DNA of 64,000 bases from Planctomycetota bacterium (GTDB lineage: Bacteria; Planctomycetota; Planctomycetia; Pirellulales; Thermoguttaceae). Below the pieces are notes generated by a model, which made no database searches, had not been told where the DNA came from, and saw nothing but the letters and a program-made list of their open reading frames with translations. The position numbers and the translations under genes are program-made. The stretch is taken from the NCBI GenBank assembly GCA_029550925.1, contig JAKPGL010000130.1, forward strand, positions 1-64,000, read 5' to 3'. Every line of letters starts with the position of its first letter. Positions within the stretch are counted from its first letter, which is position 1. Below are positions 35,600 to 44,325 of this stretch, piece after piece.

Positions 35600-36037
35600 A
35601 TGAAGAAACCGGTCGTGAAACCTGCCAGGATATGGACGATTTTCCTGTTGGGCTTGCTGTTTGCCGTCGGTTGCGGCGGCAGCGGACCGGGTATGCGCGT
35701 CTGGGGTACGGTAACCTATCAGGGCAAGCCGATCCAGGAAGGCCAGATCGTCTTTACGCCCATCGAAGGCACTCCCGGCCCTTCCACCGGCGGCCAGATC
35801 CGAAAGGGCCAATATGAAATCCCCAAACAGATCGGTCCTTACAGCAAGGGGGTCTATCGGGTGGAGATTACCGCCATGGGGCCGGAAAAAACCTATTCGC
35901 CCAACGCCTCTGGCGAAGGACCGTTCTACACCGTCCGGGAAGAACTTATCCCCCCAAAGTACAACCGCCAAAGCACCCTCCGGGTAACCATCTCCCCAGA
36001 GCCGGATAAAAACCAATATGACTTCCAACTCCAATGA
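35600..36037 (+). CDS. Small lipoprotein with carboxypeptidase-regulatory-like fold
   Basis: 145 aa beginning MKKPVVKPARIWTIFLLGLLFAVGCGGSG with lipobox AVGC. The rest, VWGTVTYQGKPIQEGQIVFTPIEGTPGPSTGGQIRKGQYEI, is the transthyretin-like repeat of the planctomycete DUF1559-linked lipoproteins. It probably works with the prepilin-like protein encoded just upstream; the pair is frequent in this phylum. The longer ORF in the track starts in intergenic DNA that contains a GTAGGGC...GCCCTAC repeat (about 35480-35570). Confidence 0.88.
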   Translation: MKKPVVKPARIWTIFLLGLLFAVGCGGSGPGMRVWGTVTYQGKPIQEGQIVFTPIEGTPGPSTGGQIRKGQYEIPKQIGPYSKGVYRVEITAMGPEKTYSPNASGEGPFYTVREELIPPKYNRQSTLRVTISPEPDKNQYDFQLQ

Positions 36038-36442
36038 AATTTTACGATACTTCAGGCGAGTGAGGGGGATTGATGGGAAAGAAGGCCATCCATTGTCATG
36101 CCCGCGCAAGCTCTTGATTCAGCATGGAAGGCATCTGCTACCCTGGCCTCCCAGGGGCTAAAGAAACTCATCAAGCAGCCCCCAAAGAAGCCTGGATTCC
36201 CGCTTATGCGAGAATGACATGTTAGGGCATCCCAGAGAAACAAAGTTTCCGCTCCGCGGAAGTCTTACAAAACTCTTGATCGCTGGCCGCCGGAGAATAC
36301 GCTAAAAGGTGGAGGTAGCTTTCTGGGGCCCTCTCTTCAAGAGGGGAAAATAGGGGAACTGTGGCTTGCTCAATGGGCTAGTGGACTCCGCTGAGGTCTT
36401 ATTTTCCATAACCAAAGGGCTATTTTGCGGGAGGGATTTACC
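36038..36442. repeat. Intergenic GTCATTCCCGC repeat element
   Basis: TTGTCATGCCCGCGCAAGCTC (about 36093) and GGATTCCCGCTTATGCGAGAATGACATG (about 36191) bracket a ~115-bp unit related to the inside of the MITE-like copy A at 17.95-18.07 kb (shared AAGAAGCCT(A/G)GATTCCCGCT). A weak TTCAGGCGAGTGAG end is at about 36052. No gene was seen between 36240 and 36442. Confidence 0.6.
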
Positions 36443-36498
36443 ATGTATCGGCAAAGCTGGCGGGAGGTAAGGGGAGTGGTCTTGGGGCGGGGCTGGTT

Positions 36499-37848
36499 GT
36501 GGGTCTTGCTTTTCCTGCCCAGGCGGCCCTCGTAGGACACTGGTCCTGGGACGGAACCTATACAGATATATCTGGTAACGGGCTTGGCGGTTCACCAAAC
36601 GCCCAGGCCAGCCTGAGCAACACGATTCCCTATCTTTTGCTTGCCCAAGGTACTGGCCAATCGCTCCAACTCAATGGCAGCGCGTGGGTGGAGGTGTCCG
36701 CCAATCCGGCTCTTAACTCCAATGTGTTCACCCTGGCCCTATGGTTCAACCAAAATGGGCAGACCCAACCTGGCTCGTATTCTCGCCTCAGCAGCCGAGG
36801 AGGGGATACCTTCGAGATCGGCGTCAACGGGGCAGGCCGGGTGGCTTATTATCCGGGACCTAACTGGCAGGATACCCCATACAATCTTCCCAGCAGCGGT
36901 TGGCGGCATCTGGCTTTTGTCTCCAACGGGAGCCAACTTACTCTCTATGTCAATGGGCAAGCGGTGGCTACGGGGCCTTTTTCGGGCAATCCCACCGGCC
37001 TGCTCCGCTTCGGCGCCCGCCATAATAACACCGAAGGTTCCCGGGGCTTGATGGATGATGTGGCCTTGTGGAACGAGGCCCTTTCGCCGTTAGCGATCCA
37101 GACGCTGGCTACTGGAGTGTTTAAGCCGGAACAAGTACATCAGTTGCCTATGAAGCAAATTATCACCATCACCTCCGATCCGGCCGAATGGAAGTTGAGC
37201 ACGGTTCGACATTCCGGAGGCGCAGTAGGCAACTGGGTTCCTACCTCGGACCCGTTGCCGGATGCCGCGACCTTTACCCAGGATGCGCCCGCTGGTAGCT
37301 CCAGCAATATTCTGCAGGCGGCGGCGGACATCGGTCTGCCTGGCATCCTCCGCGGCGACGGGGGCGGCGGCCAGCCCACCGGCGTCCAATATTATCGGAC
37401 CACCTTTGAGTTGGCCCCGTTTACTGACATTGCTGCCCGGATTGTGCTGGCGGTTGACAATGGAGCGGCTGTCTATATCAACGGCCAACTGATCGCCCGC
37501 GAAACTTCCTACAGTACCGACAACTGGCAGCGGCCCTATTCCAGCCTGGTCATCGGGCCGGACGGCTCTATCAGCAATGTAACCCTTTTCGACCAGGTGG
37601 CTTCGAGCTTTACCGGCTGGCGAGTCGGCGTCAATGAACTGATCCTGGCCATCCGAAACCCCGATTCCGAAGGCCTCAACGCCGGTGCCTTAGCCTTCCG
37701 AATGGACATCTTTCATAACGTACCTGAGCCTAATAGCATGGGACTTCTCGCCTTGGGAAGCGGAGCTGTTCTTTTAGTGGCTTTCCGATCCTCAAAACGG
37801 CGGCTTGTCTCAGACCGTCTTGGCGCCACTATCGGATTGGGTATTTGA
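36499..37848 (+). CDS. PEP-CTERM protein with LamG-like domain; frameshift in leader
   Basis: The main frame gives AALVGHWSWDGTYTDISGNGLGG, a LamG_3 domain (VFTLALWFNQNGQ, LMDDVALWNEALSP), a second sandwich domain (YYRTTFELAPF and AVYINGQLIA) and the sorting signal VPEPNSMGLLALGSGAVLLVAFRSSKRR. There is no in-frame start with a ribosome binding site. The ATG at 36443 has GGGAGG upstream and gives MYRQSWREVRGVVLG; the other frame continues GAGLVVGLAFPAQAA. A one-base loss in TTGGGGCGGGG would explain it: either a real phase-variable/decayed leader or a sequence error. The C-terminal extension beyond SSKRR is unusual. Confidence 0.8.
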   Translation: MGLAFPAQAALVGHWSWDGTYTDISGNGLGGSPNAQASLSNTIPYLLLAQGTGQSLQLNGSAWVEVSANPALNSNVFTLALWFNQNGQTQPGSYSRLSSRGGDTFEIGVNGAGRVAYYPGPNWQDTPYNLPSSGWRHLAFVSNGSQLTLYVNGQAVATGPFSGNPTGLLRFGARHNNTEGSRGLMDDVALWNEALSPLAIQTLATGVFKPEQVHQLPMKQIITITSDPAEWKLSTVRHSGGAVGNWVPTSDPLPDAATFTQDAPAGSSSNILQAAADIGLPGILRGDGGGGQPTGVQYYRTTFELAPFTDIAARIVLAVDNGAAVYINGQLIARETSYSTDNWQRPYSSLVIGPDGSISNVTLFDQVASSFTGWRVGVNELILAIRNPDSEGLNAGALAFRMDIFHNVPEPNSMGLLALGSGAVLLVAFRSSKRRLVSDRLGATIGLGI

Positions 37849-38154
37849 TGTATATTTTGCCACTGAAGGCGGCGCAAACGCCAATGACCGCGGCTTCTAC
37901 CTTTACCTCCATGTGCCGGAAAGTAGTAACCAGCTCAACTTCCGCGTCCGTGGCAACGGCGCCCAGCCGAATCCAGCCGCTGAGAATAAAGTCCCCGAGC
38001 CGAACTCGCCAGCAGGGCAGGGCAGGGGGTGGGCGCCTGTGCCGCCTTGGCCCTCCAGACCGGCTGCGACCTGGCCCAGGTTGATCTCCGCAAACTCCAG
38101 GCCGCCCTACGGGCCGACGGCGCCTACCTGGAAGATGTGCCCGAAAATCAATAA
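37805..38154 (+). pseudogene. Gene remnants joined by a G/C mini-repeat
   Basis: First part: VFDVYFATEGGANANDRGFYLY then LRVRGNG-like FRVRGNGAQPNP and KVPEPNS, like a PEP-CTERM protein cut at its sorting motif. It runs into GGGCAGGGCAGGGGG (38011-38029). After this, in another frame, comes ALALQTGCDLAQVDLRKLQA then LRADGAYLEDVPENQ and a stop at 38152; this looks like the tail of an unrelated protein that I cannot name. It is probably not expressed as one protein. Confidence 0.5.
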
Positions 38155-38188
38155 AGGGAGAGATACCTGGGAAGAGATTCGCAAGGGG

Positions 38189-38845
38189 CTATTCTCCGCC
38201 TTGGCCGTCCAGCAGGTGGAAGACGGCGTTCAGCGTGATCACTTTCATCTTTTCGCCCTGGAATCGCAAAATACTCACGCCGCAGTTGTCCTGGGTGATC
38301 CGCCGGTACTGGGCCAGCGGGATACCCAGCACATGGGCCAGCAGGCAACGGTTGACCACATTGTGGGCCACCACCGCAATGGATTGGCCTAGGTGGCGGG
38401 GAGCGATCTGGCCGAGGGCGGCGACGGTCCGCTCCTGGACCTGCTGGAAGTTTTCGCCCTCTGGATACCCATGACGACCGGCGTCGGCCTCGAACAGTTC
38501 GCACCACTGGGGGTCTTGCCGACGGATGGTTGCCCAGTCCATGCCTTCCCATCGACCCACATCGATCTCGGTCAAACCTTCCACTTCATAGACGGGCGCC
38601 TGGTGGGGCAGGGCGATCTGCTGGGCCGTCTCTCTGGCCCGGAGCAGGGGACTGGTATAAACCGCCTGGAGCCGGGCTTGGGCCAAAAGCTGGGCGGTTC
38701 GTTCGGCCTGCCATCGACCTTCCGGCGCCAGCGCCGCATCGAGCCTTCGGCCCTGAAGCCGCGGCGGCTGCGCCAGGTTGTGTTCTGTGGCGCCGTGCCG
38801 AATCAAATATACCAGGCAACTATCCGGGGCAGGGCAGGGGAGCAT
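38189..38845 (-). CDS. Histidine phosphatase (phosphoglycerate mutase-like)
   Basis: 218 aa. The phosphohistidine motif is YLIRHGATEHN near residue 13, the second Arg is in YTSPLLRARETAQ, the Glu in VEGLTEIDVGRWEG and the second His in VVAHNVVNRCLLAHVLG. Candidate functions are alpha-ribazole phosphatase or a broad phosphatase; motif alone does not decide. The codons just after the ATG (LPCPA) come from a G/C mini-repeat (38827-38842), so the start may have been altered. It follows pdxA after 29 bp on the same strand. Confidence 0.88.
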   Translation of the reverse strand: MLPCPAPDSCLVYLIRHGATEHNLAQPPRLQGRRLDAALAPEGRWQAERTAQLLAQARLQAVYTSPLLRARETAQQIALPHQAPVYEVEGLTEIDVGRWEGMDWATIRRQDPQWCELFEADAGRHGYPEGENFQQVQERTVAALGQIAPRHLGQSIAVVAHNVVNRCLLAHVLGIPLAQYRRITQDNCGVSILRFQGEKMKVITLNAVFHLLDGQGGE

Positions 38846-38874
38846 AGGTTAATGATTTTTTGTACAATAGATGG

Positions 38875-39915
38875 TTATTTTGCGACTCGTTTGCTAGCCA
38901 ATCGGGCGGCCACGCGCAGGGCCTCGATCATCCCGGCCGTCTCCGCCCGGCGTTTCCAGGCAATGTCCATCGCTGTGCCGTGGGCCACGCTGGTCCGCAC
39001 GATCGGCAGGCCCAGCGTCACGTTGACCGCTCGATACATGCCCAGCAGTTTCAGGGCGATATGGCCCTGGTCGTGGTACAAGGCCACTACGGCGTCAAAC
39101 TGGCCGTCCCGCGCACGCACCATCAGGGTATCGACTGGCAAGGGGCCTTGGACATCGAGGCCCTCCTGGCGGGCCTGCTGGACGGCCGGTTGCAGGATGG
39201 TCTTTTCTTCCTGGCCGAACAGGCCCCCTTCGCCCGCATGGGGGTTCAGGGCGGCCAGGCCGATCCGCGGCCGCTTGCCCGCCGGCATAAGCTGACGCAT
39301 GAACTGGTCGGCCAATCGACACTTGGCCAAGATATTTTCCGATGTTAATTGCTCGAAGACCTGGCGCATAGCAGTGTGCAAAGTTACATGTACCACCGCC
39401 AGCCCGGCCGGCGAACGGATCTGCTCGTCCGGTCCCAGGTAGAGCATCATGGCGAAGTCCTGCACGCCGCACAAGCTGGCCAAAAGTTCTGTATGGCCGG
39501 GGTAGTCATACCCGGCCAGGTGCAGGGCCTCTTTATGCAGCGGGGCGGTGGTCAGGGCGTCGGCCTGCCCGGCCAAGACCAGTTGGGCCGCCTGCACCAC
39601 GGCCTGGTAGGCGGCCTGGCCAGCCCGGGGGTCCACGGTCCCAGGACGCACCTTCAACACTTCGTCCGGCCCACAGCAAAGACAAGGCAACGTCTGGGGC
39701 GATGGCTGGGCTTCGGCCGGCTCGGTAATTTCGACCACCTGGATGGGCAGACGCCACAATCGGGCGGCTCGTCGGAGGATTTCCGGTTGACCCACGACAA
39801 AGGGCCGACAGAGATCGTGGACAAATGTCTCTGTCCACGCCCCCACAATTACCTCCGGTCCCACACCAGCCGGATCTCCCATGCTAATGGCTATCGTCGG
39901 TCTGTGATCGGCCAC
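38875..39915 (-). CDS. pdxA: 4-hydroxythreonine-4-phosphate dehydrogenase
   Basis: About 346 aa from a GTG at 39915 with GGAGG seven bases upstream; the ORF track's N-terminal 63 residues are translated intergenic DNA. It opens ADHRPTIAISMGDPAGVGPEVI, has the metal-binding HTELLASLCG, LNPHAGEGGLFG, VRARDGQFDAVVALYHDQGHIALKLLG and RTSVAHGTAMDIA, all PdxA motifs. It acts in deoxyxylulose-5-phosphate-dependent vitamin B6 synthesis or in a PdxA2 branch. Confidence 0.93.
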   Translation of the reverse strand: MADHRPTIAISMGDPAGVGPEVIVGAWTETFVHDLCRPFVVGQPEILRRAARLWRLPIQVVEITEPAEAQPSPQTLPCLCCGPDEVLKVRPGTVDPRAGQAAYQAVVQAAQLVLAGQADALTTAPLHKEALHLAGYDYPGHTELLASLCGVQDFAMMLYLGPDEQIRSPAGLAVVHVTLHTAMRQVFEQLTSENILAKCRLADQFMRQLMPAGKRPRIGLAALNPHAGEGGLFGQEEKTILQPAVQQARQEGLDVQGPLPVDTLMVRARDGQFDAVVALYHDQGHIALKLLGMYRAVNVTLGLPIVRTSVAHGTAMDIAWKRRAETAGMIEALRVAARLASKRVAK

Positions 39916-40268
39916 AGCAAAAACCTCCAAAACTTTATATTCTAGTCCCTTGAGCAGGAAAGGAAAAGGAGGCTTTCGACGTATCCCGCCCACCGCCCCC
40001 ACCTCCTTGCACACCAAGGAGAGGAGAAGCACAATAAAGCCTTGCCCACAAGGGGGAAATCTCCGGGGTAGGGCAGGGGAGGGAAAAAGGACAGGGGGGC
40101 CCAATTTCCCCTCGCCCCCGGCGGGAGAGAGTCAGGGTGAGGGCCCAAATACCCGAACCGGCAAAAAGGTCATGTTGAGAAAAAGGGCAGGGCAGGGGGG
40201 CCATCGGACCATCGGCTGTTACTGTTCTAAGGCCCAACCGGCAAGGGGCCAAGAAAGGAGAACCCCAC
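39916..40268. other. Divergent intergenic region with G/C mini-repeats
   Basis: 353 bp between pdxA and dtd. Two mini-repeats, GGGGTAGGGCAGGGGAGGG (from 40065) and AAGGGCAGGGCAGGGGGG (from 40184), bracket CCCTCGCCCCCGGCGGGAGAGAGTCAGGGTGAGGG, a palindromic element related to 40790-40850 and to the inside of copy D at 50.4 kb. No gene was seen. Confidence 0.6.
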
Positions 40269-40727
40269 ATGCGAGCCTGTATTCAGCGGGTAAGCCGGGC
40301 TGAGGTCCGCGTCGGCGGCCAGCCCTGCGCCCAGATAGGCCGGGGGATGCTCGTGCTTTTGGGCGTCGCCCAGGACGACACGGAAGCCGACGCTCGGCTT
40401 TTGGCCGACAAAGTGGCCGGGCTTCGGATCTTTGAAGATGCGGCGGGCAAAATGAACCTTGCCTTGGTGGATGTAGGCGGCAGCGTTCTGGTGGTCAGCC
40501 AGTTCACCTTGCTTGCCCAATGCTGGAACGGCCGTCGGCCCAGTTTTACCGAAGCCGCCCCCCCAGAAAAAGCCCAACAGCTTTACGAACTTTTCGTCCA
40601 GACCCTGGCCGAGCAGGACATCCCGGTTGCTACCGGCCGATTCCGCGAGCACATGGAAGTAGAACTGGTCAACGACGGCCCGGTTACCTTTGTGATCCAA
40701 ACCCACCTCGGCCAACCCGCCCGGTAA
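40269..40727 (+). CDS. dtd: D-aminoacyl-tRNA deacylase
   Basis: Hydrolyses D-aminoacyl-tRNA and mischarged glycyl-tRNA. 152 aa, the usual length. The N-terminus MRACIQRVSRAEV and LVLLGVAQDD are typical; the active-site motifs are SQFTLLA (here VVSQFTLLAQ) and the C-terminal NDGPVTFVI, the NxGPVT cross-subunit loop. AAAGGAG lies upstream. It stands alone between repeat-rich regions. Confidence 0.95.
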   Translation: MRACIQRVSRAEVRVGGQPCAQIGRGMLVLLGVAQDDTEADARLLADKVAGLRIFEDAAGKMNLALVDVGGSVLVVSQFTLLAQCWNGRRPSFTEAAPPEKAQQLYELFVQTLAEQDIPVATGRFREHMEVELVNDGPVTFVIQTHLGQPAR

Positions 40728-40789
40728 TCCCCGCCCCCAGCCCTATGCCCTTTGCTACCAACCGAAGCCTCGCCCCTGGCGGGAGAGGG

Positions 40790-41059
40790 TGGCTCTTTCG
40801 CCTCTCCCTTGGCGGGAGAGGCCGGCTAGCCGTCAGGCTAGCCGGGTGAGGGGGAACAAGTGGGCAGCACAAGGAACCCTGGATTCCCGCTTGCGCGGGA
40901 ATGACAGTAGGGGAGGTACGGGAATGACAATTCAGCAGATCCCCTCCACTGCCGCCTGCACGGCAGGGACATTCTTGGGACTGCCGCTTTCACGGCAGGG
41001 ACCTGATAGAGTTTTTCGAGAGACGCCCGTACTTGCTGCATTCGGCGGAAGTGTTTCCA
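40790..41059. repeat. Composite of repeat elements ending in a TTCGGCGGAAGTGTT end
   Basis: TTTCGCCTCTCCCTTGGCGGGAGAGGCCGGC...GCCGGGTGAGGGGGA (about 40796-40856) matches the interior of copy D at 50.41-50.47 kb. GGATTCCCGCTTGCGCGGGAATGAC follows at about 40881. CACTGCCGCCTGCACGGCAGGGAC and GGACTGCCGCTTTCACGGCAGGGAC are a 24-bp direct repeat with internal palindromes. GTACTTGCTGCATTCGGCGGAAGTGTT at about 41030-41055 is a right end of the MITE-like family, abutting the lgt stop. Confidence 0.65.
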
Positions 41060-41896
41060 TTATCCGGCCCGGCGGCGGTAGAGGAGCACTAGACAGACCA
41101 GCAGGCCGACGGCGCAAAGGATTTGGTCTTTTTGGGCCTGGAACGGTCCGATGTCGGCCCGGTAGCAATCGATCTAGCACCGCAGGCTAAGCCAGAGCAG
41201 GGCGGCCCAAAGGGCGATCAAGCCTGGCCGACGCACGTATCGCTGAAGCACTAGCACCGCCGCCAGCACAACCAGGGCTGTCGCCGCCAGGTAAAGCTGG
41301 GTCGGATGCACTGGTCTCGGTCCAGTAAAGAGGATCGCCAGATCGTACTGGAGTTGATAAAGATGCGACAGGCTGCCGGGCGGAAATTGGACGGCCCAGG
41401 GCGCGGTGGTTTCTTTTCCGAAGCAGCAACCCGCCCCATAACAGCCGAGCCGCACGATCGCCATCGCCGCTGCGGCGGCTGGGGCCAGGGCGTCGAGCAT
41501 CCGCCAGGGATCCAGGCGGAGCGCACGGCTGAGGGGCCATCCGACCGCTGCCGCCGCCAAGAAACCCCCCAATAGATAAAAATGGCCGAAATCCAGAATC
41601 AGAAGCTCGTTCCATGGTTTGGAGAACCCGTCCGGTCGGAGCGCGCCATAGGCAATCCGGGCGCCGACCAGCATCGAGACCGTTACTGCCAGGACATACC
41701 AGGCAGCCGACCCAACCCCGCCGCCTTGCCGACGCACCCCGAACCAACCTACTAAACAGAATACAAACAATCCCGCGGTGAGGGCGGCGCTATAAGTTGG
41801 CAGATTCCAACTGCCGCCTATCCAGGGCAGTCGCAAAAGCGTAGGATACATGGGGTCTATCCGCAAACCGGCGAAGTCGCCGCTGATACGTCGCAC
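41060..41896 (-). pseudogene. Prolipoprotein diacylglyceryl transferase-like gene with in-frame TAG
   Basis: The first 240 codons (41174-41896) give an Lgt-like membrane protein: VSMLVGARIAYGAL, FYLLGGFLAAAAVGW, IVRLGCYGAGCCFGKET and VHPTQLYLAATA. Lgt attaches diacylglycerol to the lipobox Cys; His-P-T-Q-L-Y and the G-x-x-R/N region are family landmarks. At 41174 the frame meets TAG, but it continues in the same frame as IDCYRADIGPFQAQKDQILC, AVGLLVCLVLLYRRRAG and TAA at 41060, which matches the missing last transmembrane helix and basic tail. It could be a nonsense mutation, readthrough or a sequence error. A second lgt elsewhere would be expected. Confidence 0.75.
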
Positions 41897-41912
41897 TCAG
41901 GGCGTTTTAGTT

Positions 41913-43001
41913 TTAGGGTCGCACCGGTCTTACTTGGGAGACGTTCCAGGAGTATTTCACGGTCGCGCGGGCTTCGCCCATCGGCACCGAGACATTGCCA
42001 GCACCCCGGATGGTCCACGCGCTATTGATGAACTGAAATTCACCTTCCAAGGCCCATCGTCGCCCTTGGAGAGTCATCTGACTTGAAAAGCGAGCATCCG
42101 AAAGGGAGTAGGAACCGTCGATAGGGCCGACTGCTTGTACCTTTTCGTCTTTGGACTTTTTTTCCGGCGTTAGTTCCACGACCATTCGGCCAGCGGCTGG
42201 TCCAGTGGGCGTCAGATCCATGGTCAACTGGAACTGAGCGCCATCGATCTGTTGGCATCGCTTGGGCGGTTGGTTTTCCGCGGAGAGGAAGGCTTCTTGG
42301 ATGATCAGGCGGCCTATCCATCGGCCCGCCACGTTTTCGGGCATATTGGCCGGTACGGTAAAGGGAATCTTGATTTCCGGATAGGCGAAAAACTCCTTTC
42401 CGTTCACATAGACGGTGCGCTGGAGCTGGGCGGTGTATTTACCGGGTTTTTCCAATGGGTACTCCTGCTCCGGTGGATCGGAGGTCCAGTCTTCGGTTTC
42501 CGGTTTGCCATCTGGTCCGGTCCAGCGGTCTTTGACGGAGATGGCGGGCCGATCGGGCGGATCGAAGATATCCTCCGCCAATTTCCGCACCCGATTGATC
42601 GCCTTGGGTAAGGAGTCGGTGGTACGGAGGGTAACGGTAACTTTATCCACCTTAGGGGCGCCGCCGCGGAAGCCGTCTTTCGGATCGAGTTCGCATGTTG
42701 CTTGCGGCGGGTGTTGGCCTAGTTGGTCCAGCACGTTTCGAAACCCGCTGCGTTTTTTTTCTCGCCAAAGTTGCGTGATCTTCGGCTGGACGTCGGCGTA
42801 TAACCCATCGGGAGGCAGGTCTTTCAAGGTTGGCTCCTTGGCTGTGGCTTTCTGAGCGGCCTGCTTGAGGAAGGCAGGGTAGGGGAGGTATAGCCGGTGC
42901 AGTTCGCCCAGGGCAGGGGAGAGCAGGGCAGGGGGGCAGGAGATAAATAGAGAGAGATGTTCATGTGCCTGACTGTCCCCAATCAGCCCCTCTACCGCCA
43001 C
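41913..43001 (-). CDS. Hypothetical protein, 5' end uncertain
   Basis: The reliable part is the C-terminal 300 residues: QPKITQLWREKKRSGFRN, KVTVTLRTTDSLPKAINRV, then YTAQLQRTVYVNGKEFFAY and GQRRWALEGEFQFI-like GRRWALEGEFQFIN. Beta-rich; no family recognised. The long ORF in the track runs back through the whole neighbouring gene in another frame and is not credible there. A GTG at 43001, overlapping the end of that gene by 10 bp, is the only plausible upstream start; the N-terminus then includes a G/C mini-repeat (42911-42942, encoding SCPPALLSPA). It lies 17 bp upstream of the lgt-like gene. Confidence 0.55.
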   Translation of the reverse strand: MAVEGLIGDSQAHEHLSLFISCPPALLSPALGELHRLYLPYPAFLKQAAQKATAKEPTLKDLPPDGLYADVQPKITQLWREKKRSGFRNVLDQLGQHPPQATCELDPKDGFRGGAPKVDKVTVTLRTTDSLPKAINRVRKLAEDIFDPPDRPAISVKDRWTGPDGKPETEDWTSDPPEQEYPLEKPGKYTAQLQRTVYVNGKEFFAYPEIKIPFTVPANMPENVAGRWIGRLIIQEAFLSAENQPPKRCQQIDGAQFQLTMDLTPTGPAAGRMVVELTPEKKSKDEKVQAVGPIDGSYSLSDARFSSQMTLQGRRWALEGEFQFINSAWTIRGAGNVSVPMGEARATVKYSWNVSQVRPVRP

Positions 43002-43939
43002 AGGCGGAAGCGGGTGCCTTCTTCGGCCTGGGCGGTGGGCGGTTCTGAGCCGGTAGGATTCGACGGTTGGGAACCAGTGGGACGGGCCGACGGTGGAGAA
43101 CCGGAAGGAGACGACGGCGCAGCGTCTGGACGGGATGGGGTTTGGCCGGAGACGCTCGATTCTGGCTGCTTCGATGGTGATTCCGGCTGCTGGCTGCTGG
43201 ACCGGCTGTGCGGTTGGGTCAGGACGTTTTCCAGGGCGGCTAGGCGATCCCGCTGGGACTCCCAAAACTTTGCCTGGGCCTCCACGTAACGCCGTTGTAC
43301 GCCCTCCATCCAGGCCGGCTCGAAAAAGACCACCACCACCAGAAGCCCCAACACCCCGTAGCTGAGCAGGTTCGACCAGGCGTGCGAACCCCAGAGTTTC
43401 AAGGCCGTTCCGAAGGACCGGCGCAGCTTCCATCGGCCGCGCACCCACTCCAGGCTATAAAGCTCATCCAACACCAGATGGCTTAGATACCCGAGCAGCA
43501 CCCCGCCCGCCTTGTACCACCGCAGGGCCGTCTCCTGCCCCGAAGCCAGCAAAAAGGCGATCAGGAAAAACGCCCCGGCGGCAGGCAAACTGTGGAACAT
43601 CCCCCGATGCACCGTGAAATGCTTCAAAAACCAGGCCAAGCCAAACCGGATCAGCAGATAACTGCCCGCCCCGACGAGCACCAACAGTTCCGGCGCCAGG
43701 CCGAATGTCCGGAGCCGTTCCAGCAGCATCATCGGCACGACCGCCGCTGCAAAGGCCACGCTTTCCCGAAGCGGTCGGCCAGAACCGCTGTCCAAATCCG
43801 GAAGCATCCCGCACACGCCGCACAGCCCGCCCGCCAGCAGGCTGGTCGAAAGCGGCACATCGTACCAACCATAAGCAGCCGCCCCGTAGGCGGCGCCCAG
43901 GACGCTGCTGGTGGCAATGTGAGTTACAAAATCGGCCAT
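42992..43939 (-). CDS. YdjM/DUF457-type membrane-bound metal-dependent hydrolase
   Basis: About 315 aa from the ATG with AAGGAG (43939). The N-terminus MADFVTHIATSSVLGAAYGAA has the early His, then GMLPDLDSGSGRP with the Asp pair, HRGMFHSLPAAG and LGYLSHLVLDELYSLEW. This His/Asp set defines the LexA-regulated YdjM/DUF457 group. Several transmembrane helices are present. The C-terminal 80 residues are a coiled segment (RYVEAQAKFWESQRDRLAAL) and a Ser/Pro-rich tail. The substrate is unknown. Confidence 0.85.
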   Translation of the reverse strand: MADFVTHIATSSVLGAAYGAAAYGWYDVPLSTSLLAGGLCGVCGMLPDLDSGSGRPLRESVAFAAAVVPMMLLERLRTFGLAPELLVLVGAGSYLLIRFGLAWFLKHFTVHRGMFHSLPAAGAFFLIAFLLASGQETALRWYKAGGVLLGYLSHLVLDELYSLEWVRGRWKLRRSFGTALKLWGSHAWSNLLSYGVLGLLVVVVFFEPAWMEGVQRRYVEAQAKFWESQRDRLAALENVLTQPHSRSSSQQPESPSKQPESSVSGQTPSRPDAAPSSPSGSPPSARPTGSQPSNPTGSEPPTAQAEEGTRFRLWR

Positions 43940-44325
43940 TACGGCAACTCCTTTCGCGGCAGTCCCCACGAAGTAGCATGGGCGTTCCCGCCCAGGGGGG
44001 CAACCGATTGCCGCCCACCGCAGTTGCAACCGGCAGGCCCGAAAAACCAAGGCATCCTCAACACGGAATTCCTAGTGCTTTGGGAGAAAGTGTACGTGAT
44101 TTTGGTCTTTTGGACCAAGAGCATTTCTTGTGGGTGATTCTCTCTTTTGCCTATTCTTTCTATTTTTACCGTCTAAAGATTCGTGGATTGCTCTTTTGGG
44201 ACGGAGACCGTTGAGCTATATTGCCGGTTGAGTTGCTCCTGTTAGGGCAGAGGCCCTCCCTCTGCCGGATTTTAGCGGCGTAGGCAGGGCCTACGCCCTA
44301 CTTTTGCCAGGAGGAGCCATTACTC

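Noticed and set aside
42992-43448. N-terminal 150 codons of the 511-aa ORF 41913..43448
   Set aside because: They are the antisense-phase shadow of the DUF457 gene on the same strand; composition is Arg/Gly/Pro-rich and the other frame has real family motifs.
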